The notes beneath the pieces were generated by a model. The model was given only the letters and a program-made list of their open reading frames with translations. It searched no databases and was not told where the DNA came from. From assembly GCF_017726655.1 (NCBI RefSeq), contig NZ_CP072308.1, positions 434,001 through 498,000 of the forward strand: DNA of 64,000 nt, written 5' to 3'. Shown here one piece after another: positions 48,736 to 57,510 of this stretch (positions within the stretch are counted from its first letter, which is position 1; every line of letters starts with the position of its first letter). The stretch comes from Agrobacterium tumefaciens. GTDB lineage: Bacteria; Pseudomonadota; Alphaproteobacteria; Rhizobiales; Rhizobiaceae. Made by a program: the position numbers and the translations under genes.

Positions 48736-50214
48736 ATGCAGGTTATCGAAACGCTCGCTGAAGGGCTGAAGCGCGAACTGAAGGTCGTTATTCCGGCCGC
48801 CGACATGAAGGCCCGCCTGGACGAGCGCCTCGTCGACGCCAAGGACAAGGTTCGCATCAACGGTTTCCGTCCCGGCAAGGTGCCGGTTGGCCACCTGAAG
48901 AAGATGTACGGCAAGTCCATCATGGCCGACCTCGTCAACGAGCTGGTTCGTGAAAAGCCGACCGAAATCCTTTCCAGCCGCGGTGAGAAGTCTGCGACAC
49001 AGCCGTCGATCTCCATGACCGAAGACGAGCAGGAAGCCGAAAAGATCCTGTCGGCCGAATCCGATTTCGAATTCACCGTTGCCTACGAAATCATTCCGGC
49101 TATCGAACTGAAGGCCAATGACGGCATCAAGGTTACCCGCGAAGTCGTGGAAGTGACCGAAGACGAGATCAATGAGCAGATCCTGAAGATCGCTGAAAGC
49201 GCTCGTACTTACGAGACCAAGAAGGGCAAGGCCGCTGAAGGCGACCGCGTCACCATGAACTATCTCGGCAAGGTTGACGGCGAAGCCTTTGACGGCGGCG
49301 CGGCTGAAGATGCCGAACTGGTTCTCGGTTCCGGCCGCTTCATCCCCGGCTTCGAAGACCAGCTGGTTGGCGTCAAGGCCGGTGAGGAAAAGACCATCAC
49401 CGTGACGTTCCCGGCCGATTACCCGGCTGCGAACCTCGCCGGCAAGGAAGCCAACTTCGACATCACCGTCAAGGACGTTGCTGCCGCTGCTCCGGTTGAA
49501 ATCAACGACGAGCTGGCCGAAAAGCTCGGTCTCGAATCGGCTGAAAAGCTGAAGGAAATCGTTAAGGGCCAGATCGAAAGCCAGTACGGCAACGTGACCC
49601 GCCAGAAGGTCAAGCGTCAGATCCTCGACCAGCTCGACGAAATGTACAAGTTCGACACGCCGGCTGGTCTGGTTGATGCCGAGTTCGACAACATCTGGCG
49701 CCAGATCAACACCGATCTTGCCCAGTCCGGCAAGACCTTTGCTGACGAAGACACCACGGAAGAAGAAGCCCGCGAAGAATATCGCAAGCTTGCCGAGCGT
49801 CGCGTTCGTCTTGGCCTCGTTCTCTCCGAAATCGGCGAAAAGGCCGGTGTCGAAGTGACCGAAGAAGAAATGCAGCGCGCGCTGTTCCAGCAGCTGCAGC
49901 AGTTCCCGGGCCAGCAGAAGGAAATCCTCGATTTCTTCCGCAACACCCCCGGCGCTTCCGCTTCGCTGCGTGCTCCGATCTTCGAAGAAAAGGTCATCGA
50001 CAAGCTGCTCACCGAAATCTCGGTAACGGACAAGACCGTTTCCAAGGAAGAGCTGCTGGCTGACGACGGCGAAGAAGCCACGGAAACCAAGAAGAAGGCG
50101 CCTGCCAAGAAAAAGGCTGCCGCCAAGGCTGACGACGCCGCTGAAGGCGAAGAAGCCGCTCCGAAGAAGAAGGCTCCGGCCAAGAAGAAGGCCGCTGAAG
50201 GCGACGCCGAATAA
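48736..50214 (+). CDS. tig: Trigger factor
   Basis: Ribosome-associated chaperone and prolyl isomerase; 492 residues. The N-terminal ribosome-binding signature is [17 protein letters not shown] near residue 46. A FKBP-type domain spans about 165-250 ([20 protein letters not shown]), and the C-terminal arm domain follows. The last 45 residues are a Lys/Ala tail with repeated APAKKKAA units, common in rhizobial trigger factors. ATG at 48736; upstream ribosome site is AGGTTTGAG. Terminator at 50243. Confidence 0.97.
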   Translation: MQVIETLAEGLKRELKVVIPAADMKARLDERLVDAKDKVRINGFRPGKVPVGHLKKMYGKSIMADLVNELVREKPTEILSSRGEKSATQPSISMTEDEQEAEKILSAESDFEFTVAYEIIPAIELKANDGIKVTREVVEVTEDEINEQILKIAESARTYETKKGKAAEGDRVTMNYLGKVDGEAFDGGAAEDAELVLGSGRFIPGFEDQLVGVKAGEEKTITVTFPADYPAANLAGKEANFDITVKDVAAAAPVEINDELAEKLGLESAEKLKEIVKGQIESQYGNVTRQKVKRQILDQLDEMYKFDTPAGLVDAEFDNIWRQINTDLAQSGKTFADEDTTEEEAREEYRKLAERRVRLGLVLSEIGEKAGVEVTEEEMQRALFQQLQQFPGQQKEILDFFRNTPGASASLRAPIFEEKVIDKLLTEISVTDKTVSKEELLADDGEEATETKKKAPAKKKAAAKADDAAEGEEAAPKKKAPAKKKAAEGDAE

Positions 50215-50242
50215 TCTTCTTCAGCGCAAGCTGATTGAATGG

Positions 50243-50274
50243 AAAGGCCGTGGCGAAAGCTGCGGCCTTTTTGT
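50243..50274 (+). terminator. Rho-independent terminator of tig
   Basis: AAAGGCCG-tggcgaaagctg-CGGCCTTT with a T run (TTTTTG), 29 bases after the stop. Confidence 0.9.
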
Positions 50275-50348
50275 TTGGGCAATGCCGTCGGGTCCGCTTT
50301 GCGCGGTGGACAGCGGAGCCAAACAGCGCCGCTGGCCGACATCGACTG

Positions 50349-51338
50349 TTAAAATCGCTCCCGGCTCTCGCTTCTGGGATCATTATTCACCTGATGAGGC
50401 GCATAAAGATCGCCCCGGGCTTTTCGCCGCCATGGTCGCGCGGGATTTTCACGATCGATGGTAATGTCTGCTATGGCGATAGCCGGTAAACCATTCATCG
50501 GGCATTGCGCTGCCCATCGGCCATCCGGTGCAGCGATTCCCGAGGGAGCAACTGCGCTGTGAGCCGCCAGAGTGGAATAGCTGACCCAATAGGTGTTGCT
50601 TACGGCATGCCCCAATATCTCGGCGGCAAATGCCGGGGCGTTGGACGGGCCATCGCCTGCGGTGGAGAATAACACGCAGTCGACGTTCAGCCTCTCGTAT
50701 TCCATGAATATCTCCGGGTAGTGCGCTTCCATGCCAAGCGCGCAACCGAAACGGAGGCCATCAATTTCAAACGTCACCGGTACACTTCCTGGGGAATACA
50801 TGAACGAGATTTTGGTGTTCGACAGGAGGCGCTCGTCGTAACGGGTTACAAGCTTGCCGCGCTCGGAGATGACATAGAGGCTGTTGTAAGGCCTATGAGG
50901 TGGCGTAAGCTGATGGACCGACCCGACAATCGTCCAAAGCCTCAGCTTGCGCGCCAGTTTTCGGATCGTTTCCAATTCTTCATGCAAGGTTTCCCATTCA
51001 AAGCGCGTCCAGTCGGATGGACCGATTTCTCGTGGACCAGTCTCTGACATGATCCGTTTATGTGGCCAGCACGTCGCTCCTTCGCCAAAATGTATGATGC
51101 GAGCACCAGCTTTATGAGCCTCGCTCATAAGATTGCGTATCTCATTTCCGCAGGTCTTCAGGGCCGATACGTCGCGCGGGTCGTTGCACAGGGATGTCTG
51201 GGCGACCGCTAGCCGTATCGCGTGACTAGAGGAAATATCCGGTGTTGCGCGAATATGCCGAAGAGCAGCGGTATAGGATTCGCCGGTTTTGGCGGCGCGT
51301 GCTCTTACGCGGCGTTTCAGATTGCCATTTTGCGTCAT
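50349..51338 (-). CDS. Nitrilase-fold protein lacking catalytic Cys and Lys
   Basis: A 329-residue carbon-nitrogen hydrolase fold. The N-terminal 35 residues are a basic extension (LKRRVRARAAKTGESYTAAL). The catalytic Glu is kept (IIHFGEGATCWP), but the Lys position reads RYDERLLSNT, where K is expected instead of E, and the Cys region reads FGCALGMEAHYPEIF, with Gly at the nucleophile position (usual CxD/CxE). The rest of the fold, including SNAPAFAAEILGHAVSNTYW, is intact. I infer a non-hydrolytic, perhaps ligand-binding role. The ATG at 51338 is preferred over the upstream TTG. No partner gene is obvious. Confidence 0.75.
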   Translation of the reverse strand: MTQNGNLKRRVRARAAKTGESYTAALRHIRATPDISSSHAIRLAVAQTSLCNDPRDVSALKTCGNEIRNLMSEAHKAGARIIHFGEGATCWPHKRIMSETGPREIGPSDWTRFEWETLHEELETIRKLARKLRLWTIVGSVHQLTPPHRPYNSLYVISERGKLVTRYDERLLSNTKISFMYSPGSVPVTFEIDGLRFGCALGMEAHYPEIFMEYERLNVDCVLFSTAGDGPSNAPAFAAEILGHAVSNTYWVSYSTLAAHSAVAPSGIAAPDGRWAAQCPMNGLPAIAIADITIDRENPARPWRRKARGDLYAPHQVNNDPRSESRERF

Positions 51339-51774
51339 TGCCAGGCCTTTCAGGTCTCGGACGCAGTTCCCCAGCAACCTGCCCGAAACGATCGGACCGA
51401 GGAGAGTTGCCTGAGACAGAAGTCCCTTTGCCTCCTTAAAAGACCCTGCTGGGGAAGGTCGTGGAGGTTAGGCGCAGGCCACGCGCTAACACTATCAAAT
51501 TCGAACAGCCGATTCGTCAAGCGGCAGTGCAGACACAGGCCGCCAAGGTCATCGATCACAATGCAGTGCAGCACGATTTTTTGCTGCATCTGCTCTTGTT
51601 CATCTCCCGTTCATCTGGCACCCTGCGAAGCATGATTTGCCTCGGCCGTATCAAGCGGTCGTTCGGGCATTATGCGCCGCTCTGCGGCCTCATCGCTGCC
51701 AGCTCATTGGCCTTACGCTTTTACCGTGCTTTCCGGGTTCTCCCGGTGCGCCCTTAATTTGCCAGGGGACAATC
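51339..51774. other. Intergenic region upstream of the secreted barrel-like protein
   Basis: 436 bases between divergent genes. It includes one hairpin TGCAGCA-cgattttt-TGCTGCA (51567-51588). No coding frame has a ribosome site; promoters for both flanking genes are expected here. Confidence 0.45.
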
Positions 51775-52425
51775 ATGTCGCTCCGAACGGGTTTTGCCCT
51801 TTTTGTTGTTCTTTCCGCTGCCATGGTGCCCGCTGCCCATGCCGAGGAAGGCGGGTTGATCTGGAAGCCGGTCAAGAATTCCGATCTGTCCTACACGGCG
51901 CGCATAGGTGCCAAGCTGCCGGTCGATACGCCGATCCGGGCGGGGCTGGAAATGGGGATGAGCGCGTCCAGGGGCGGGCAGCTGGTGGATACGCCGGTGC
52001 GGCTGTGGGGTAATGTCACGTTGCTGGCCGAACAGTTACCCGGCGTTTCGCTTGCCCGTGATGTTGGAGTCATCTTCAATGCGCTGACGGGTTCGAGCAG
52101 CATTTCCGTGACGTCGCAGCAGAAGCGCATCGTCACGCCGGAACTGGATATAGAGGCGAACCGCAATGTCACCATGCGGTATGACGGAACCGTGCAGCAA
52201 TGGAACGGGCTGGATGTGTCGCAATCTCTGCGCCTGTCCCGCGCGGAAACCGGCACCGCCTTCGTGCTGACAGGGGCAAGCCGCAACAGCTTCAACGAAT
52301 TCAGCAGTGGCGTGGCGGTCGAGCAGAAGCTGGGTGATCACCTGACGCTGCGGGGCACGCTCGATCAGGGTTATGCGGATCATTTCCGGCCGGGGGTGAG
52401 TGCGCGGTATAGTATTCGGTGGTGA
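51775..52425 (+). CDS. Exported, probable outer-membrane barrel-like protein
   Basis: 216 residues with a Sec signal peptide (MSLRTGFALFVVLSAAMVPA, cleavage after AAHA). The mature part is rich in alternating strands (VTMRYDGTVQQWNGLDVSQS, RLSRAETGTAFVLTGASR) and ends in Trp (YSIRW), the usual C-terminal aromatic of outer membrane barrels. The ATG at 51775 has an AGGGGA site; the frame runs upstream without support. No named family recognised, so function is unknown. Confidence 0.75.
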   Translation: MSLRTGFALFVVLSAAMVPAAHAEEGGLIWKPVKNSDLSYTARIGAKLPVDTPIRAGLEMGMSASRGGQLVDTPVRLWGNVTLLAEQLPGVSLARDVGVIFNALTGSSSISVTSQQKRIVTPELDIEANRNVTMRYDGTVQQWNGLDVSQSLRLSRAETGTAFVLTGASRNSFNEFSSGVAVEQKLGDHLTLRGTLDQGYADHFRPGVSARYSIRW

Positions 52426-52489
52426 GGGTTCGGGCGGGCTGTGGCACGCGTTTGCAGGTACCGCGAGATTAAGACAAGCGCGTCTCCTC

Positions 52490-52600
52490 CGTCATGCCGG
52501 ACTTGATCCGGTATCCAGCCAAGGGGCGTCTGCGCCGTGAAGACTCTTTTGCGATCAAAGACTTGAGCGCGCTGGATCCCGGCGCAAGGCCGGGATGTCG
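52490..52600. repeat. RIME-like palindromic repeat, copy 7
   Basis: cgtcatgccggacttgatccggtat, gcgtctgcgcc, gcgatcaaagacttgagcgc and tcccggcgcaaggccgggatg: the same modules with more mismatches than copy 5. Confidence 0.6.
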
Positions 52601-52672
52601 AGGTGGGGGCCATGCTTCTCAAAAGGCCGACGAAAAGACGTCGCCGTCTCAACCGCCGCCCTCCGTGCAACC

Positions 52673-54076
52673 TCAATCCTTCTTGATCTCACCCATGCGG
52701 TTCCAGGCATCCAGCCCGGCGATCTTGTAAGCTTCCGCAAGTGTGGGATAGTTGAACGTATTCTCGACGAAATACTCCACCGTGCCTTTGAGGTTCAGCA
52801 CCGCCTGGCCGATATGCACCAGTTCGGTGGCGCCTTCTCCGACGATGTGGACGCCGAGCAGGCGGCGGGTTTTCAGCGAAAAGATCATCTTCAACAGGCC
52901 GCTGTCGAGACCCATGATGTGGCCACGCGAGGTTTCGCGGAAATGGGCGATGCCGCATTCGTAGGGAATGCCGCGTTCGATCACTTCTTCTTCCGTTAGA
53001 CCGCAGGTGGAGATCTCAGGCACGGCATAGATGCCATAGGGAAAGAACTGCGGCGGTTCGCCGGCGGGTGCGCCGACGGCATGGCGGGCGGCGATGCGGC
53101 CCTGTTCCATGGAAGTGGAGGCGAGGCTCGGGAAACCGATTATATCGCCGGCGGCATAGATGTTGGGTACAGAGGTCTGGAAGGTTTCGGGGTTGACCTT
53201 CAGACGGCCGCGGCTGTCGGCCTCCAGCCCGCAGGCCGAAAGGTTGAGCGTATCGGTGGCGCCGACACGGCCGGCGGCGAAGAGCACGGTTTCGGCTTTC
53301 AGAACGCGGCCATTGCCGAGCGAGACAAGACATTTGCCGCTTTCGTCGCGTTCCACCTTCTCCGCCTTCTGGCCGAAGATCAGCTTCATGTTGCGGTCGC
53401 GCAGTTGATAGGCGAAATCCTCGACGATTTCCTTGTCGATGAATTCCAGCATGGTTTCACGCGGTTCCACCACCGTTACCTGCGTATCGAGGGCGCTGAA
53501 GATGGTGGCATATTCGATACCGATGACGCCGGCGCCAACCACGATCATTGAGCGCGGCAATTCCTTGATTTCGAGGATCTCGTCCGAATCGAGCACTGCT
53601 ATGCCATCAAAGGGGATATGCGGCGGGCGGTAGGGCCGGGTGCCGATGGTCAGCAGAATGGAGGTGCCGGTGACCTCCAGAACCTCACCATCGTTTTTTA
53701 CCACCTTCATGGTGTTGGCATCAACGAAGCTTGCCGTGCCGCGAATGTGCTGCACGCGGTTACGGGCAAACTGGTGCTCCAGGACCTCCACCTCGTGATC
53801 CAGCGTGATGAGCAGGCGGCGGCGCAAGTCTTCCGCATCGATCTCCTGCTTGACGCGGTAGGCGCGGCCGTAAAATCCGCGCTCGCGCCAGCCTGTCAGA
53901 TTGAGCGCGGTTTCACGCAGGGTCTTGGAGGGAATAGTGCCGGTATGCACCGAGACGCCGCCGACGCGGCTGCCTTTTTCGATGACCAGAACCCTCTTTT
54001 CGAGCTTGGCGGCCTGAATGGCGGCCCGTCTGCCTGCCGGACCGCTGCCGACAACAATGAGATCGAACTGGTGCAT
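52673..54076 (-). CDS. sthA: Soluble (Si-specific) NAD(P) transhydrogenase
   Basis: FAD flavoprotein moving hydride between NAD and NADP pools, mainly reoxidising NADPH; 467 residues. FAD-binding motif FDLIVVGSGPAGRRAAIQAA, NAD-binding MIVVGAGVIGIEYATIF, and the C-terminal dimer domain with FNYPTLAEAYKIAGLDAWNR. The disulfide of lipoamide-dehydrogenase relatives is missing (GGVSVHTGTIPSKTLRE), as expected for SthA. The start at 54076 matches the family; the upstream frame is not needed. Confidence 0.95.
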   Translation of the reverse strand: MHQFDLIVVGSGPAGRRAAIQAAKLEKRVLVIEKGSRVGGVSVHTGTIPSKTLRETALNLTGWRERGFYGRAYRVKQEIDAEDLRRRLLITLDHEVEVLEHQFARNRVQHIRGTASFVDANTMKVVKNDGEVLEVTGTSILLTIGTRPYRPPHIPFDGIAVLDSDEILEIKELPRSMIVVGAGVIGIEYATIFSALDTQVTVVEPRETMLEFIDKEIVEDFAYQLRDRNMKLIFGQKAEKVERDESGKCLVSLGNGRVLKAETVLFAAGRVGATDTLNLSACGLEADSRGRLKVNPETFQTSVPNIYAAGDIIGFPSLASTSMEQGRIAARHAVGAPAGEPPQFFPYGIYAVPEISTCGLTEEEVIERGIPYECGIAHFRETSRGHIMGLDSGLLKMIFSLKTRRLLGVHIVGEGATELVHIGQAVLNLKGTVEYFVENTFNYPTLAEAYKIAGLDAWNRMGEIKKD

Positions 54077-54699
54077 GAAAAACCCCGGAATAGACTGCAT
54101 TAGGATTACCGGATGTCGCATCCGGCAAGGCGTGGTCGCGAATTGGTCGTGATGCCCTGTCGACGATGGGGAGTGATTCCCCCGTTTACCTTGCCCGCCA
54201 GAGTGCAATGCAACAAACGACTGCGTCAATCTGTAGCGCAAGAATCTGACGGATTCGTAACTGGGTGTGGATTTTCAGCGGGGTGTCCGTTCGCATCTGT
54301 CGTATGGCGCGTGTGGCTTACCCCCTCTGCGCTGCCGGGCAGAGGGGGTTGAAGCCTCATGCATTTCGGTCCACTTTCCAGTTCCAAAACCCCAACAGCT
54401 TCATCCCGCCCAGCGCTGCCGGGCGGGTGATTGCTAGAGAGCATCGGGCGATTGCCCGGCTGCGCTTCGGTTGAGTTGGTGTGGACAGGATGCGTTGCGC
54501 AGCCGGGCCTTTCACCATGCCGTATCTCGCAAGGGCCGTGCACTGCGCCTTGCGAAATGGTCCTGTCGTCACGAACGCGCCACCGTCCCCATCAGAACCG
54601 TCCCTCGGTTTACGCCACGTCTGGCGACCACCCGGCAGGACTGTTGAGAAGATAACAGCGGTGAACCGGGTGGGGAAAAGCGGGCAAGAAATTTTCGCG
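54077..54699. other. Non-coding region with strong palindromes
   Basis: 623 bases between two minus-strand genes. Contains CCCCCTCTGC-gctgccgg-GCAGAGGGGG (54321-54348) and several gcgctgccgggc motifs. No coding frame with a ribosome site was accepted. It may hold a degraded repeat or a regulatory RNA. Confidence 0.45.
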
Positions 54700-55233
54700 T
54701 CAGTCGTCTTTTTTGCTGACGTGGCGGTGAAGTGTTGCGATCTCCTGGCGAAGCGCCGCAAGTTCGGCCAGCACTTTCACATCGATCTTCTCGTGCAGGG
54801 AAAGGACCTCGAGCTCGGCCTTCAGGTTCACCTCATAGTCCTTTGCGGCCTCGAAGCGGTCGCGGGCTGCCTGCCGGTTTTGCGACATCATGATGATCGG
54901 TGCCTGAATGGCGGCAAGCATGGACAGAAGCAGGTTGAGAAAGATGAACGGGTAGGGATCGAACGCGCGCGTCGTCAGTATGATTGTGTTGATCAGCGCC
55001 CAGAAGATCAGGAAAAAGCAGAAGCCAAGGATAAATCCCCAGGAGCCGCCTACCTTGGCGATATTGTCGGCCAGCCTGTCGCCGAAACTGGCGCCGGCGG
55101 AAAATTCCGCGTTGGTGTCGCTCGAAATCAGCTTTTTCTGGTGTGAGAGTTCGAGGATACGCCGCTCGACCTCACCGATATCACGGGATGAGCGTTTGAA
55201 ATGCGACGTGATATAGTCGGAGATGTCTGACAC
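54700..55233 (-). CDS. DUF1003 membrane protein
   Basis: 177 residues with two transmembrane helices (about 69-91, SWGFILGFCFFLIFWALINT, and about 103-124, FIFLNLLLSMLAAIQAPIIM) joined by a short loop, then a long charged coiled coil. The block PYPFIFLNLLLSMLAAIQAP, then IMMSQNRQAARDR, is the DUF1003 signature. Start is GTG 55233 with GGAG 7 bases upstream. Function unknown; a cytoplasmic coiled coil suggests assembly with another protein. Confidence 0.85.
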   Translation of the reverse strand: MSDISDYITSHFKRSSRDIGEVERRILELSHQKKLISSDTNAEFSAGASFGDRLADNIAKVGGSWGFILGFCFFLIFWALINTIILTTRAFDPYPFIFLNLLLSMLAAIQAPIIMMSQNRQAARDRFEAAKDYEVNLKAELEVLSLHEKIDVKVLAELAALRQEIATLHRHVSKKDD

Positions 55234-55343
55234 GGTGTGTCTCCGGTTCAAGGGGGGCCTCTGCCTTTCGAGATAAACCCGCATGGGGGCGGAATTCAAA
55301 CGATTTCCACCACCATGCGGCTAAGGCGTCCCCGCCGAGACGG

Positions 55344-57284
55344 TCAGACAGCTGGCGTCACTTCATGCAACCAGTTGAAACCCGGGAAGAAGCGCTGCCG
55401 GCCAAATTGCTGGCCGAACATCATGTCGAATTGCAGCAGGCGATAATCGCGCACCACCTCAGGCACCGCGTTGGGCGCAATCGACCAGTCGGGCAGGGCG
55501 TTACCGTCGGTCGTCACCAGCATGTGGCGGTCGATGACGGAAAACGCCTTTTGCACCTCGCCCAGCGTGCCGGTGTAAAAAGGATCGGAAAAGCCTGCGG
55601 TCTTCAACACGTGGTAGGGCAGAAGCGCGGGGCTGATGGTGCCGATAGTCTTGCGCACGCCCTTCTTCGAGGACCAGACGACCAGCGGCGTTTCGTGTTC
55701 TTTCTTCATCACCTCCAGCGGCGCGCGGCGACTGGCCACCATGCCCGGCATGTAGCCGCTTTCCACGAAAGTCTGGCCGAGCGGCGGCAGATGATCGCCG
55801 AAGAGCACAATGATGGTCTCACGGTCGCGTTTCTTTGCCCAGCGCATCAGCTTCAGCAGCGCGTCGTCGGCTTCGGCCACGCCTTGAGAATAGGTGGCGA
55901 GCGCCTGCGAGGCGGAGGCGGAAAGATCGCCCGTCACGCCGATCGTATTGTCCGCATAACGGTCAGCCTCGTAAGGGCCATGTCCCTGCAGGGTGACAGC
56001 AAAGAGGAAGAGCGGGTTCTGCGCCTTGTCGGCGGTCTTCATGATCTCGTCCATCAGCGCGTCGTCGGAGGCAAAATTGCCGCGTTTTTCCATCGCGGGC
56101 AGCGTCTCTTCCGAGCGGAATTCCTCGAAGCCGAAGTTTTTATAGACCTGCTTGCGGTTCCAGAACCATTCCTGGAACGGATGCATGGCAATGGCGGAAT
56201 AACCTTCGCCACGGAAGAAGCTGGCGAGCGAGGGTACCGGACGACGGATGTATTGCTGATAGGGAATGCTGCCATAGGGCAGGAAGGCGTTGGAGAAACC
56301 GGTCAGCGCCTCGAATTCCACATTGGCCGTCATGCCGCCGAATTCCGGCGAAAACACATGGCCCGACTGTTTGGCGCGGATCGTTGGCATGGGATCGGTC
56401 GAGAGATGCACGTTTTCGAGCCGGGTTGGATCCCAGAGAGACTCGCTCATCAGCATGATGACGTCAGGGTAATCACCCTTGTTGGCGGCAAAAGATGCCG
56501 GTTCGGAGGTGAGTTCGGCGATGCTGTTTTCGCCGTAACCCTCCGGCGCCGAGACATTGGCCATCGGAATATTGAAGGCGAAGGCCATCAGGAAGCCGTT
56601 ATGGCGGTAGTTTTCCTGCTGGTCCCACATCATCGGGATGATGTTGAGCCGGTCGCGCGCCCAGGAATAGTGCGAGTAGTCCATCAGCGAGGCGAGGCCA
56701 GCGAGCACTGGAAGTGTCAGTGCAAGGCCCACGGCCCGCTCCCGTAGCCTCAGCACCGGCGAGTGGCGGCGCGCCAGCAGCCAGAGAGCGGCAATAGCGG
56801 CGATCATGGCGCAAAGGCCGAGACCCACCAGCAGCGCTGTCAGCGGCTGCGCCTTCAACATGGTCGGCAGAAGCTCGACAATCTGCCGTCCGAACAAGAG
56901 GTCTGATGGATAGAGCGGATCGGAAAGGTAGGTCTGCTTCTGCGCGGAGATCAGCCCCACAAGGGCGCAAAGCGGTGCGACCACGATAAGCGACAGATAA
57001 CGTCGGCCAAGCAGCGAATCCAGCAAAACGAGGAGGGCAAGCACGGCGGCAACCGTTGTCATGCCGGGGCGGGCCGACGAGGTGAGGAATGCGCCGATAT
57101 CCGTCAACGAACCACGAGCGATCCATTCGAGCAAAATGACGAGCACCAGCGATGCAATCGCCAGATGGACAAGCGTGGAAGCGGTGCCCGCAAGCTTCGA
57201 AAGGCTCTTGAGTCCCGAAGGCGAAAAGACAAAACCAGCCTTTTCGGAAGCCGTTGTTTTTGGCGCCGAATGTCTCAAACCCAT
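55344..57284 (-). CDS. LTA synthase-like sulfatase-fold membrane phosphotransferase
   Basis: 646 residues: five N-terminal transmembrane helices (to about residue 210) followed by a periplasmic alkaline-phosphatase-superfamily domain. Metal and nucleophile region: VIMLMSESLWDP, then GGMTANVEFEALTGFSNAFL with the candidate Thr nucleophile; second metal site LFGDHLPPLG. Relatives transfer glycerol phosphate or phosphoethanolamine from lipids to cell-surface glycans; in rhizobia, cyclic glucan decoration is one such role, but the substrate here is not established. Confidence 0.88.
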   Translation of the reverse strand: MGLRHSAPKTTASEKAGFVFSPSGLKSLSKLAGTASTLVHLAIASLVLVILLEWIARGSLTDIGAFLTSSARPGMTTVAAVLALLVLLDSLLGRRYLSLIVVAPLCALVGLISAQKQTYLSDPLYPSDLLFGRQIVELLPTMLKAQPLTALLVGLGLCAMIAAIAALWLLARRHSPVLRLRERAVGLALTLPVLAGLASLMDYSHYSWARDRLNIIPMMWDQQENYRHNGFLMAFAFNIPMANVSAPEGYGENSIAELTSEPASFAANKGDYPDVIMLMSESLWDPTRLENVHLSTDPMPTIRAKQSGHVFSPEFGGMTANVEFEALTGFSNAFLPYGSIPYQQYIRRPVPSLASFFRGEGYSAIAMHPFQEWFWNRKQVYKNFGFEEFRSEETLPAMEKRGNFASDDALMDEIMKTADKAQNPLFLFAVTLQGHGPYEADRYADNTIGVTGDLSASASQALATYSQGVAEADDALLKLMRWAKKRDRETIIVLFGDHLPPLGQTFVESGYMPGMVASRRAPLEVMKKEHETPLVVWSSKKGVRKTIGTISPALLPYHVLKTAGFSDPFYTGTLGEVQKAFSVIDRHMLVTTDGNALPDWSIAPNAVPEVVRDYRLLQFDMMFGQQFGRQRFFPGFNWLHEVTPAV

Positions 57285-57510
57285 ACTCCGGTATTTCAGG
57301 CGACACGGCCGATCCGGGGAGGTGAATCGGGTGTCGCAAAAGTGTCATGTAACTGTCACATAAGCGCGATGAACGCGACATGAACTTTAAGGAATGCGCA
57401 TATAGGCGCGATAACCTTCGCGTGAGGGCGGCAGTGTCGAGAAACGTACGAATGAATATAGGGGGAATTGCTGCGTTGCGGAGCGATCACGGGCGCGGTA
57501 TTGAAGGGAC

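Noticed and set aside
53900..53990. Missing redox disulfide in the flavoprotein at 52673
   Set aside because: Absence of the CxxxxC pair is normal for soluble transhydrogenases, so it is not an anomaly.
54357..55146. Open frames on both strands between sthA and the DUF1003 gene
   Set aside because: No ribosome site; one overlaps the DUF1003 gene and the other is low-complexity.
55365..56747. 460-residue frame antisense to the LTA-synthase-like gene
   Set aside because: His/Arg-rich shadow without domains.
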